From assembly GCA_036379955.1 (NCBI GenBank), contig DASVFR010000044.1, forward strand, positions 10,528 through 74,527: a stretch of DNA of 64,000 bases, written 5' to 3'. The DNA comes from VRUE01 sp036379955 (GTDB taxonomy: Bacteria; Actinomycetota; Thermoleophilia; Solirubrobacterales; 70-9). Positions within the stretch are counted from its first letter, which is position 1; the number at the start of each line of letters is the position of its first letter. The notes beneath the pieces are model-generated. The model did not search any database, was not told the DNA's origin, and saw nothing but the letters and a program-made list of their open reading frames with translations. Both the position numbers and the translations under genes were made by a program. Shown piece by piece: positions 8,854 to 16,870 of the stretch.

Positions 8854-9348
8854 ATGAGCGCTCCCGACCCCGCCCGCTTCCGCGCCGCGATGGCGATGCT
8901 GCCCACCGGGGTGACCGTGGTCAGCGCCGGAGGGCCGAACGGGCCGGCGGGAGCCACGGCCAACGCCGTCTGCTCGCTCTCGATCGAGCCGATGCTGATG
9001 CTGGCCTGCCTCGACCGCGGCTCCCGCACCCTGCTGGCGGTGCAGGCGGCCAACCACTTCGGCATCAGCGTCCTGCACGCCGGCCAGGAGCCGATCGCGC
9101 GCGCCTTCGCGACCAAGGCGCCGGTGGCGGAGAAGTGGGCCCACGTGGCGTGGAGCGAGCGCGATGGGATCCCCGCGATCGACGACGCCCTGGCCTGGAT
9201 CGCCTGCGACCTGCGCGACGTGGTCGCCGCCGGCGACCACGTGATCGTCACCGGCGAGGTGCGCGAGGTGCAGAGCGGCGCCGGCAACCCGCTGGTCTTC
9301 AGCGGGGGCGAGTACCGGCCGCTGGACGCGTATCGTGAGAGCGAGTGA
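8854..9348 (+). CDS. Flavin reductase-domain protein
   Basis: 164 residues resembling the HpaC/flavin reductase-like family: FRAAMAMLPTGVTVVSAGG, then GATANAVCSLSIEPMLMLACLD and FGISVLHAGQEPIARAF. It probably reduces FMN or FAD with NAD(P)H for a partner monooxygenase. The start is the ATG at 8854 (MSAPDPARF); a much longer open frame upstream is antisense to serS and is not a gene. Its stop overlaps the GTG start of the next gene in GTGA. Confidence 0.85.
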   Translation: MSAPDPARFRAAMAMLPTGVTVVSAGGPNGPAGATANAVCSLSIEPMLMLACLDRGSRTLLAVQAANHFGISVLHAGQEPIARAFATKAPVAEKWAHVAWSERDGIPAIDDALAWIACDLRDVVAAGDHVIVTGEVREVQSGAGNPLVFSGGEYRPLDAYRESE

Positions 9349-9983
9349 CCAAGCTGCGTCTCCACATCGCGGTCTCGCTCGACGGCTACGCGGCCGGGCC
9401 GGACCAGAGCGAGCAGAACCCGCTTGGGATCGGCGGCGAGAGCCTGCACGAGTGGCTCCTCCCGCTCGCGATCTTCGCGCGGATCCACGGCCGCGAAGAG
9501 GAGGGCGAGGTCAACGCGAGCACGCCGGTGGTCGAAGAGTGGTTCGAGAACGTCGGCGCGACGATCATGGGCCGCAACATGTTCGGCCCCGAAAGGGGGC
9601 CGTGGAGCGATGACCCGTGGCGAGGCTGGTGGGGCGAGGAACCGCCTTACCACGTCCCGGTCTACGTCCTCACCCACCACCCGCGCGAGCCGCTGGAGAT
9701 GCAGGGCGGCACCATCTTCCACTTCGTCACCGACGGGATCGAGTCCGCCCTGGAGCAGGCGAGAGAGGCCGCGGCCGGCAAAGACGTCTCGCTCGCGGGT
9801 GGCGCGAGCGTCGCCCGCCAGTACCTGGCTGCCGGCCTCCTCGACGAGATCGACCTCTCGGTCGCTCCGCTCCTCCTCGGCGACGGTGAGCGCCTGTTCG
9901 GAGGCGTGGGTGAGCCGCGGCTCGAGCAGGTCCGGGCGGTCGAGGCGCCCGGGGTCACTCACCTCAAGTACCGGGTGGGGTAA
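9345..9983 (+). CDS. Dihydrofolate reductase / RibD C-terminal domain protein
   Basis: 212 residues. The N-terminus LRLHIAVSLDGYAAGP is the standard opening of the RibD-C/DHFR-like family. GRNMFGPERGPW, YVLTHHPREPLEMQGG and the nucleotide-binding VSLAGGASVARQYLAAGLLDEI follow. Members are NADPH-dependent reductases, often of unknown substrate. The GTG start at 9345 overlaps the flavin reductase stop by 4 nt, so the pair is translationally coupled and may share a redox role. Confidence 0.86.
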   Translation: MTKLRLHIAVSLDGYAAGPDQSEQNPLGIGGESLHEWLLPLAIFARIHGREEEGEVNASTPVVEEWFENVGATIMGRNMFGPERGPWSDDPWRGWWGEEPPYHVPVYVLTHHPREPLEMQGGTIFHFVTDGIESALEQAREAAAGKDVSLAGGASVARQYLAAGLLDEIDLSVAPLLLGDGERLFGGVGEPRLEQVRAVEAPGVTHLKYRVG

Positions 9984-10031
9984 ACGCGACCCGGCAGTCG
10001 AAATCTGCCGAGCCCTGTCGCGGGCGGATGG

Positions 10032-11600
10032 TCAGCGCCTCACCCGGGATCTCAGGGCGAACACGATCAGGGCGATCAGCGCAGGGCCGATGATCCTGAT
10101 TGTGAAGTTGAGGTACATACCCGCAGCAGTCAGGTCGAGATGCTCGGTGGGACGTACGAGGGAAATAGAGTCGGTTAGGGTCCAGGCCGCGGTGTGCCAG
10201 AAGCTCGGTGGGTCCTGAAGGCCGAACGCCTGCAGGCCGGCAGCTATCAAGAGGACTAGAACGACGTAGGCCGCAAGCGTCCTCGCCGCCCGCATCCCGT
10301 AGCCGCTCAGCACCCAGTAGCCCGTGAGCAGCAGGCGCTCGACCCAGTTGTCCGCGCCTTCACGGCGCATCTCCATCTCCCCGTAATAGAAGTCGGTCGC
10401 TCCCGGGTAGTCAGCGGAATCTTCGCGCGCCTTGCGCATCGCCCGATATATGTCGGCGATAGACCCTGAGCTGGCGGGCGGCCACTTCTCCTCTAGTGCA
10501 GCAGGATGGTTCCACGCCACCGGGGCCCACGAGAGCATTGGGCGTAGGTTGTGGGAGCGGCGAACTACCTCGTCCGCCAGGACCTCGCGACGGTAGGAGC
10601 CGTCGACCACTGACGGCGCGAGGGAGAGCTGGCCGCGGCCGGAGATCAACAGGCCGTCGAGACGATGTAGACGACCGAAGGTGCACTCGCTGAGGTCGAG
10701 TGCCTGCAGCACCAACCGCTCGATTCGCGTCCCGTCCAGCGGGCTGATCTTGGCCGGTGGCCCTCCCCCCGGCATCGTCGCGATCAGGCTCGGCCCGAGG
10801 AATGAGGCACTAGCGAAATCACCCTGACCCCCTGGTTGCAGGAGGACGTCGGCGCCCCGCTCGAAGCATGCCGCGCTGGCATGGAAGGTCGGGCTCTCGA
10901 CCCGCAGCGAGACCGACTGGGAGAAGCTGGTTCCGGACACGCTCACCCGCTCGTCGGCGCGCAGCTTGAGCGCCCGCGTGTTGTCAAAGCGAGCTCCCTC
11001 GAAGGCGAGACGCCTTTCGATGCTCATCCCCTCGGCTTCGAGCGGGCCCCCGAACCTGCAATTCGGGCAACTCAGCTCTCTTGCGGACACCCTGTCGAGG
11101 GTCGCAGGACCTTCGAACCCCACCGATTGCAGGGTCAGAGGCCCTTTGCTAGTCAGGCCCCGAAACCTCGCCTCAGTGGCGAAGATGACGTCACGAGCGG
11201 TGCCGAAGCCGAGGACCGCGCCGTCAAAGCTGGCGTAACGACGGAAGTCGACGCTGCGGAGCTGCAGATTGGCGGCCTTGACTTCCCGAAAGGTCGCCGA
11301 GCCTTCGAACTTGACCTCTGCAAACGAGAGGTCCGAGCACCTGACACGGTCGAAGGCGATATCGGCCTCGAAGACGGCGCGCTCGAAGCGGAGCCCGTGC
11401 TGAAAATGTGCGTTGCTGAAATCCGCCTGCGCGAAGGTGGCGCCCGTAAGATTCAGGCCGGTTGTGAAGTGCGCACCGCGGCAGTCGAGGGCGATCTTGC
11501 CCGTTCGCGCCGCCCGCTCTATCGCTCTCACTATCTTGGATCCGACCGTTCTCCCTTGCAGGTCGAACACTTCCACGGCTGCGTCTTGCCAGTTCGCCAC
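10032..11600 (-). CDS. Pentapeptide-repeat-like protein with C-terminal membrane helices
   Basis: 522 residues from a GTG. Roughly residues 30-330 are built of loose A(D/N)LxF-type repeats (TGLNLTGATFAQADFSNAHF and similar), which form a right-handed quadrilateral beta-helix. A linker IADIYRAMRKAREDSADYPG and YYGEMEMRR follow, then three or four hydrophobic helices. The helices include TLAAYVVLVLLIAAGLQAFG and a last one ending in an Arg tail. This architecture recurs in bacterial membrane proteins sometimes annotated as channel-like. Function unknown. GC looks lower than in the flanking chromosome. Confidence 0.75.
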   Translation of the reverse strand: MANWQDAAVEVFDLQGRTVGSKIVRAIERAARTGKIALDCRGAHFTTGLNLTGATFAQADFSNAHFQHGLRFERAVFEADIAFDRVRCSDLSFAEVKFEGSATFREVKAANLQLRSVDFRRYASFDGAVLGFGTARDVIFATEARFRGLTSKGPLTLQSVGFEGPATLDRVSARELSCPNCRFGGPLEAEGMSIERRLAFEGARFDNTRALKLRADERVSVSGTSFSQSVSLRVESPTFHASAACFERGADVLLQPGGQGDFASASFLGPSLIATMPGGGPPAKISPLDGTRIERLVLQALDLSECTFGRLHRLDGLLISGRGQLSLAPSVVDGSYRREVLADEVVRRSHNLRPMLSWAPVAWNHPAALEEKWPPASSGSIADIYRAMRKAREDSADYPGATDFYYGEMEMRREGADNWVERLLLTGYWVLSGYGMRAARTLAAYVVLVLLIAAGLQAFGLQDPPSFWHTAAWTLTDSISLVRPTEHLDLTAAGMYLNFTIRIIGPALIALIVFALRSRVRR

Positions 11601-11619
11601 GATTCCCTACAATCAAGCT

Positions 11620-11697
11620 AGATGTCGAGTTGGTCCTTGGCCGAGTTCGATTCTGGCGGCATCTTTCAGCCTGGGGGGTCCTAGGTTCGAGTCCTGG
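11620..11697 (+). other. Tandem tRNA-like remnants (two T-arm-like motifs)
   Basis: Two T-arm-like structures lie about 40 nt apart. The first has loop TTCGATT at 11646-11652 and is enclosed by a 7 bp acceptor-like pairing (11620-11626 with 11658-11664), but spans only 45 nt. The second is CTAGG-TTCGAGT-CCTGG at 11681-11697. Neither has room for D and anticodon arms, so neither is a working tRNA. They look like debris of tRNA 3' ends, as left by site-specific insertions, though chance is not excluded. Confidence 0.35.
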
Positions 11698-11800
11698 GTC
11701 TCGAAGGCGTCGAAGCGTACAGTGCAGTGCGAAAAACAGTAGTACTGGTCAGTTCGCTAGACGACCTTCGAGGTATATCAACGTTAGAACCCCAAGCCTA

Positions 11801-11835
11801 AAGCCCCCTCGGCATTGCCGAGGGGGCTTTCTCTT
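11801..11835 (+). terminator. Rho-independent terminator
   Basis: A perfect 13 bp GC-rich stem (11801-11813 with 11817-11829) with a 3 nt ATT loop is followed by TTCTCTTA on the plus strand. No plus-strand protein gene ends just upstream, so it may terminate an RNA from the tRNA-like region. It could also act on the minus strand just after the stop of the PIN/FHA gene (11834). Confidence 0.75.
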
Positions 11836-12931
11836 ATGGGCGGTCGGTGGTGACTCTCCCCTGCCAGCTCGCCACCGCATCGGTGCGTGGCAGCGCCTCC
11901 GCCTCGGCGATCGACCGACCAGATCGGACCAATTCGAGGCGCTTGCCAACTTGCATGACGTCGCGAATTCCGACGGGCGTGAAACCTTCCTCGCACGGAA
12001 CCTCATAACTGCGATCGAAGCGCCGCCGTTGGCTGTTCCATGGGTAAATGCGAACGCAGTGCCGGTTGTCCAAGGGCCTCACGGCGATTCGCCTACCGCT
12101 CATGCGGAGGCAGGCGTGCTCGCGACCGAGATCGGCGAACGCCCCACCTCGAGCCAACTCCGCCATCCGGGCGGTATTTGGCAGGCGCAGCCGTCCGAAT
12201 ATCACGGTTTCACCCTGCCGCAGGGTAAACCGCGCAACCGGCTTGCCGTCCACGAGCAACTTCAACTCCGCTTCGCTGCGGCGCGGGCCGAGATCGCGCA
12301 ACGGTTCCCGACAGCCTGGGCAAAGCGCAGTCTCACTCTCCAGCAGAGGCAGCGTACGAAGCTCCTCCGGGGAGGTGTCCCTGGTCAGGCAGGGTGCGTC
12401 TGAGTCGCAAGCCCAGCGCCGCCGGGTCATGGGGTGGTCCAACGTGAGGCCGCGCACCCGCGCCAGTCGCTGCTCCTCCTTGCGAGAGACGTCGAATGAC
12501 CTGGTGTTACGAGACTGCCGGCGAACAATCCGAACTTCTCGGTCATTGACGCTCCAGCTGAAGTGGCGCTCGGGCCGCCAGGCGCGTCGCCGTCGATGAT
12601 CGAGGAACCGGTCGCGCGACAGCACACAGCCGCCGTGCTCTTCAGCGTAGTCCAGAATCAGCTCATCCGCGTCGCGCCTGCTGTACTGGAAGAGTCGCGC
12701 GCGTCGCAGTTCCCCCACCCGCTTCCTGTCCTGCTTGGAGAGCTCCTTCCGCAGAGACGAATCGGCCACCAGGTGGAAGACGGAGCTCTCCGATATCTGA
12801 GACCGCCAGGCATCGAGCACCAAATCGAGCCGCTCCAGGCTGACGTCCGTGGTCAACGTTCCGTCGCGACAAGCGCTCGCAACATCTACCGCGACCACTC
12901 CTAGGTCCACTCCGGACTCAACGGATAGCAT
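11834..12931 (-). CDS. PIN/NYN-like ribonuclease domain fused to FHA domain
   Basis: 365 residues. The N-terminal ~120 residues resemble a Zc3h12a/NYN-type PIN nuclease: acidic strands VVAVDVASACRDG, FHLVADSSL, RDADELILDYA and CVLSRDRFLDHRR. The middle has a probable zinc ribbon (CDSDAPC and CPGC). The C-terminal ~110 residues look like an FHA domain (VIFGRLRLPN, REHACLRMSGRRI, IRDVMQVGKRLELV), which binds phosphothreonine. I infer an RNase controlled by phosphorylation, perhaps by the kinase encoded at 14819. The annotated start abuts the divergent gene, so translation may begin at a GTG slightly inside. Confidence 0.65.
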   Translation of the reverse strand: MLSVESGVDLGVVAVDVASACRDGTLTTDVSLERLDLVLDAWRSQISESSVFHLVADSSLRKELSKQDRKRVGELRRARLFQYSRRDADELILDYAEEHGGCVLSRDRFLDHRRRRAWRPERHFSWSVNDREVRIVRRQSRNTRSFDVSRKEEQRLARVRGLTLDHPMTRRRWACDSDAPCLTRDTSPEELRTLPLLESETALCPGCREPLRDLGPRRSEAELKLLVDGKPVARFTLRQGETVIFGRLRLPNTARMAELARGGAFADLGREHACLRMSGRRIAVRPLDNRHCVRIYPWNSQRRRFDRSYEVPCEEGFTPVGIRDVMQVGKRLELVRSGRSIAEAEALPRTDAVASWQGRVTTDRP

Positions 12932-12942
12932 TGCCGCAGGAT

Positions 12943-14445
12943 ATGTTGCGGAAAATCAAGCTGCTTGGCGGAGTCGTGTTTGGCGTGGTCATTGGTTTGA
13001 CGCTGCCGCCAGTGTGCGCAGCCGACGGACCTCCTGCTAACTCGATGTATCAGCCGAAGGAACTGTCGGTGGGAGATTGGCAGTACGGGAGCTACGACGA
13101 AAATGGCGTGGAGACGGGCGAGCCGGTCACGGCGGGCTCGGGGTCCTACTGCTCCGACTACGAGATTCCGGAATGGACGCTGACCTCAACCAACTGGTAT
13201 TCGTTCATCGGGACAGGGAGGCCCGTGGTCGTTCGGCTGGAAGGCGCTTACAGCTTCGCGATGGTCATGTACCAGGCGGCTGACGTGCCAACGGTAACGG
13301 ACGGGCTCGCATGCCTGCGGCCTTCTCCCCGCCGCTACGAGTTCGACACCGAAGCCAGCACCCGCTACCTCGTCCAAATCGGCAACTGGGACCCCGAACC
13401 ACCGATCCTGTTTGGTGCCGACTTTCGCCTCGACATTGCCGAGCCGACGCCCTATGGAAACCCGAAACACGCCTTGCCGCTCTCCTTTGGGAGCACCGCA
13501 CACGTCGACAATTTCGGAGGTTCCCTGGACACACCAGCCCCGTACTGCGCCGGTCCGGAAAACCGCCCGTATTACGGCGGCAGGGGCGTCTGGACCAAGG
13601 TGGACGTCTCCGAACAGGGAACCGTCCGCCTCGACATGGAGCCTGAACAGCCTGAATCCTGGTCGCTGAAGATGATCGCCATACGCGCCGCCAGCGGCAG
13701 CCAGATTGCCTGCGCGGTCGGTCCGTTTAACATCCACGATCAAGGCGTGCAGCTAAATACGGAACTGGGACCAGGGAGCTACCTGGCGGAGTTCATGCCC
13801 GCGGTCGAACCAGGTGAGGAACCGTACGAAAGCGTCGAGGAACGCTGGGAAGTGAGCGCCAGTTTCTCCCCGAACCTCGACATCGATGGAGATAGCTACT
13901 CACGGCCGGGCGACTGCAGCGACAACGATCCCGCCATCCACCCCGGTGCCGTCGACATCCCCGATAACGAGGTCGACGAGAACTGCGACGGGGTCGACAG
14001 CAAGCGCGACAGCGATGGCGATGGAGTCGCCGACTATCTCGACAAGTGCCCGAGCAAGCGCACCGGTGGGGTCGACACCGACCACAACGGCTGCCCGGAC
14101 CCCAAACAGCTCGATCTAGTTGCCCAGGTCCGCCTCACCCTCCAGCGCGGCACCCTTCACCTCGCCTCTCTGAGCGTGCGAACGACCAAGGGCGCAAGGG
14201 TGACCGTCTCCTGTGGCGGGCATGCCTGCCGCACAGAATCGAGGTGGCTGTACGGAGGCCAGGGCTCCTTCAGCGGACTCTTCCACGGGCGTGTGCGCCA
14301 GGGAACCAAGCTGACCATCTCGGCGACGAAGCCACGGCACATTGGGATCGCCAAGCGCTATCGCCTCTCGGCGACCGGAGTGCGTCTCCTGCGGGAGTGG
14401 TGCATCGCGCCTGGCAATGCCCACATGGCGATCGCATGTGGTTGA
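12943..14445 (+). CDS. Secreted protein with MopE-like and thrombospondin type 3-like calcium repeats
   Basis: About 500 residues. The start is the ATG at 12943; a TTG at 12931 is possible. A signal peptide (KLLGGVVFGVVIGLTLPPVCA) is followed by ~300 residues of beta-rich sequence without a recognised domain. Next come a MopE-type metal-binding motif (DGDSYSRPGDCSDNDPAIHP, ending NEVDENCDGVD) and thrombospondin type 3-like DSDGDGVADYLDKCP and DTDHNGCPD. A C-terminal beta domain ends in a Cys-containing tail. It is exported and probably calcium-stabilised. It overlaps the next gene by 10 nt, so the three genes form one unit ending in the kinase. Confidence 0.75.
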   Translation: MLRKIKLLGGVVFGVVIGLTLPPVCAADGPPANSMYQPKELSVGDWQYGSYDENGVETGEPVTAGSGSYCSDYEIPEWTLTSTNWYSFIGTGRPVVVRLEGAYSFAMVMYQAADVPTVTDGLACLRPSPRRYEFDTEASTRYLVQIGNWDPEPPILFGADFRLDIAEPTPYGNPKHALPLSFGSTAHVDNFGGSLDTPAPYCAGPENRPYYGGRGVWTKVDVSEQGTVRLDMEPEQPESWSLKMIAIRAASGSQIACAVGPFNIHDQGVQLNTELGPGSYLAEFMPAVEPGEEPYESVEERWEVSASFSPNLDIDGDSYSRPGDCSDNDPAIHPGAVDIPDNEVDENCDGVDSKRDSDGDGVADYLDKCPSKRTGGVDTDHNGCPDPKQLDLVAQVRLTLQRGTLHLASLSVRTTKGARVTVSCGGHACRTESRWLYGGQGSFSGLFHGRVRQGTKLTISATKPRHIGIAKRYRLSATGVRLLREWCIAPGNAHMAIACG

Positions 14446-14822
14446 GACGTAGACGACAACGCTGGATCGGGCTCGGGATCGGCGGGGCCGTCTACCTGGC
14501 CACGATCGCCTGGTTGCTCTCACCGACCTGGACCCCGCCGGCATCTCACTCACGATCGCCGACGCCAGTTCGCCAGCTTGCGGACCAGCGTCTGGCAGTG
14601 CCTCCCCTTGCGGCGGCAACGGCCCCACCAGTCAACCCGCCCGGTAGCGGTTCGGGTAGTTCGGTGGAATCCACGGGTGGCGCATTGGTGGGCTCCGAAG
14701 GGACGGAATCAGGAACGACCGAAGCGACCCCATCCGGCGTAGCCAAGGAAAGCTCTCCGCCCGGTGGAGGCGGTGCCGGCCAGGCAGGGGAAAGCGAAAC
14801 GGTGATCGGCTTCGAAGGGTGA
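14436..14822 (+). CDS. Small single-pass membrane protein with Ser/Pro/Gly-rich tail
   Basis: 128 residues from the ATG at 14436, which overlaps the stop of the upstream gene. Basic residues (MWLRRRRQR) precede one helix (WIGLGIGGAVYLATIAWLL). The ~95-residue outside tail is low complexity, rich in Ser, Gly, Pro and Thr. By the positive-inside rule the tail faces out. No family is recognised. It overlaps the kinase start in GTGA, so it is probably a partner of the kinase or the secreted protein. Confidence 0.6.
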   Translation: MWLRRRRQRWIGLGIGGAVYLATIAWLLSPTWTPPASHSRSPTPVRQLADQRLAVPPLAAATAPPVNPPGSGSGSSVESTGGALVGSEGTESGTTEATPSGVAKESSPPGGGGAGQAGESETVIGFEG

Positions 14823-16549
14823 GCACCGACCGTGAGTTTGACCTCCCGGTCCTGGCTGGCCGCTGGCAATTCGACCCAGACGACACGCCCGGGCGAGGAG
14901 GCAGCGCTGAGACGTTCGGCGGCATTGACCTGGAAACCGGCAACGAGATCGTCGTCAAGCTCTTCAGGGAACCGGCGGGACGACATGGCCGGGAGCGCTT
15001 CCTCCGCGAGGCAAAACTCCACGCGAAACTGGACGACGACACCATCCTCCGGCTCCTCGATTCCGGCAGAGATCCCGAGTACGGCGACTTTATAGTCACC
15101 CGTCGGCTCCGCCCGGGCTCGTTGTGGGTGGTGGCCGAAGGCCGTTTTCCACTCAGCACGTCAGAGACCCTGGGGATCGGTCTGCGTATCGCCAAAGCGC
15201 TGTCCTATATGCACGGACGCGGCGAGATTCACGGCGACATAAGTCCGGGCAATGTCCTCCTCGACGCGAATGGAACTGCTTATCTCGCCGATTTTGGCTT
15301 CAGCAAGCGTGTCGAGTCCGTCCCGATCGCCAGCAGTGGCGAAAAGTTTGGGACGCCCGGCTTCACCGCGCCACGCAAACTGGGAACAGCGAGAACGCAC
15401 GCCGACGACGTCTACGGCCTCGCGGCCGTGCTCTGGTTCTGCCTGACTGGCAACCCGCCATTGAACCTGGCGACGCTGCGGCGACGGGAATTGAGAAATC
15501 GTGCTCTGCGGGCGCCGCTGGAGCGGGTGCTGGACTGGGACCCGGAACGATCCCCCGACGCGACCGCTTTTGCGAAGACGCTCCGAGCGGACTGGGCAAA
15601 CGCGACCGAGGACTGGCGGCTGGCGGCCTCGAGACGTCAACGCTCGCAGAAAGCGGTCGCCATTGCGACCGCGGTAGTCGCGATTGTGGCGGCTGGCGTC
15701 GTCGGCCACGTCTTCGCCTCCCAGCCAGCGCACGGAGACGAAACCGTCGTCGACCGCCGCGGGGTCGAGCTTCACCTCGCCGGCGGATGGCTACCAAGAC
15801 CGGCGCCAAGCGTCCCGGCGTTTCAGCTGCGAGACCCGGTCGCGGCCGCCAGAGGACGAACTACGGTTGTCGCCGGCCGAGTCCCCACGGCCGGAACCAA
15901 CCTGATTCCCGCTAGTGCTCGAGCGACACTGCCACCCAGCGCCCGTCGGCCGGCTGCCCTGACGATCGGGGAACGCGCCGCTCTGCTCTACGGCCCTGCC
16001 GTCCGATTCGGTGGCGCGATCGAGATCCTGGCGATGCCATTGGAGCGAGACGCGCTTGTGATTCGCTGTAGCGGCCCCGTTCGTGCACTGTCGTCGATCT
16101 GCGCCCAAGCGGCCCACGACATTGAGCTCGACCACGGCGCGATCCTGCCGCTGGCGCCAAACACGGCTCTCGCAAGCTCACTCCGAGTCGCCGTGAAGCA
16201 CCTCGATCTTCGCCGGCGCCAGCTACTCGCCCGCCTCGCGGCGAGCACCGCCCCCAGACCAGCCGCGGTCGCCGCGCGGAAGATCAAGCGCCTCGAGGGA
16301 GACTTCGCTGCCCACCTCCACGCTACGGAGACGAACGCTCAGGATTGGCCCGCCATCGAAGCAACTGTCCGAAGCACCCGGGAAGCCGCGACAGCCTACG
16401 GGAACCTCGCTAACGCAACGGCCGAAGATTGGAGCACGATCCGCGCCACGGTTGTGCTGCGCGAGTCTCACCTGGCACGGTCAGTTCGCCGCCTCGGCAA
16501 CCTCAAGGTATTCAACATGAGAACGAAGACCAAAGCGCACGGCCAGTAG
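14819..16549 (+). CDS. Transmembrane Ser/Thr protein kinase, Hanks type
   Basis: 576 residues. The kinase domain (about 10-265) has a Gly-rich loop GRGGSAETF, catalytic lysine in EIVVKLF, catalytic loop IHGDISPGNVLL (HGD rather than HRD), DFG in LADFGFSK, and activation segment FGTPGFTAPRKLG. One membrane helix (AVAIATAVVAIVAAGVVGHVF, about residue 280) leads to a ~270-residue external domain with no PASTA repeats. Cytosolic kinase plus external sensor is the usual PknB-like topology. The secreted protein and the external tail upstream are plausible ligands, and the FHA protein is a plausible target. Confidence 0.85.
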   Translation: MSTDREFDLPVLAGRWQFDPDDTPGRGGSAETFGGIDLETGNEIVVKLFREPAGRHGRERFLREAKLHAKLDDDTILRLLDSGRDPEYGDFIVTRRLRPGSLWVVAEGRFPLSTSETLGIGLRIAKALSYMHGRGEIHGDISPGNVLLDANGTAYLADFGFSKRVESVPIASSGEKFGTPGFTAPRKLGTARTHADDVYGLAAVLWFCLTGNPPLNLATLRRRELRNRALRAPLERVLDWDPERSPDATAFAKTLRADWANATEDWRLAASRRQRSQKAVAIATAVVAIVAAGVVGHVFASQPAHGDETVVDRRGVELHLAGGWLPRPAPSVPAFQLRDPVAAARGRTTVVAGRVPTAGTNLIPASARATLPPSARRPAALTIGERAALLYGPAVRFGGAIEILAMPLERDALVIRCSGPVRALSSICAQAAHDIELDHGAILPLAPNTALASSLRVAVKHLDLRRRQLLARLAASTAPRPAAVAARKIKRLEGDFAAHLHATETNAQDWPAIEATVRSTREAATAYGNLANATAEDWSTIRATVVLRESHLARSVRRLGNLKVFNMRTKTKAHGQ

Positions 16550-16641
16550 CTCGCAAACCGTCGAATAGATGGGGCCCCAAGTAGAGGCAAGGCCTCCAAT
16601 GGATCGCCGGGCACATCGACCATGACGATCGCCTCGAGACA

Positions 16642-16684
16642 CGGGAGCGACGGGACTCGAACCCGCGACCTCCGGCGTGACAGG
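16642..16684. repeat. attL: partial tRNA-Asp 3' copy
   Basis: Identical over 43 bp to 21492-21534. It covers the tRNA from the anticodon-arm region to the discriminator base, and homology stops abruptly at 16685. This fragment is the displaced original 3' end of the tRNA gene left at the left junction. Confidence 0.93.
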
Positions 16685-16710
16685 AGCGCCTATTCCCTGC
16701 AAATAAGCAC

Positions 16711-16737
16711 TTTTCGCGTCGTTTAAGGAAGCGAAAA
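16711..16737. promoter_or_regulatory. Inverted repeat upstream of the integrase gene
   Basis: Perfect 7 bp arms TTTTCGC (16711-16717) and GCGAAAA (16731-16737) are separated by 13 nt in an AT-richer stretch between attL and int. It could be an operator or recombination accessory site. No clear promoter hexamers were assigned. Confidence 0.35.
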
Positions 16738-16769
16738 ACGGTCTCGATCAGTCTCGAATCGGCGGCGTT

Positions 16770-16789
16770 GGTACCTACCGCGGTACTCA
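16770..16789. repeat. Candidate integrase arm-type site, left
   Basis: GGTACCTACCGCGGTACTCA matches GGTACCCACCTCGGTACCCA at 21409 at 17 of 20 positions in the same orientation. Each is itself an inverted repeat of GGTACC halves. Lying just inside both att sites, they fit arm-binding sites of a bivalent tyrosine recombinase. Confidence 0.5.
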
Positions 16790-16870
16790 CGACGACGGAG
16801 CTCGCCCGATGCAAAGGGCGATCTCACCGGACAGAGCCAAGGAAGAGATTCTCAGGCAAGGAGGTTCGAG

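Noticed and set aside
7522..9348. 608-codon plus-strand open frame
   Set aside because: Its first ~440 codons are antisense to serS and the cytochrome gene, with shadow-type composition. Only the last 164 codons (from 8854) form the flavin reductase-like gene.
16642..16684. A second tRNA-Asp gene
   Set aside because: Only the 3' 43 nt is present; the 5' acceptor, D-arm and anticodon are missing. It is an attachment-site fragment.
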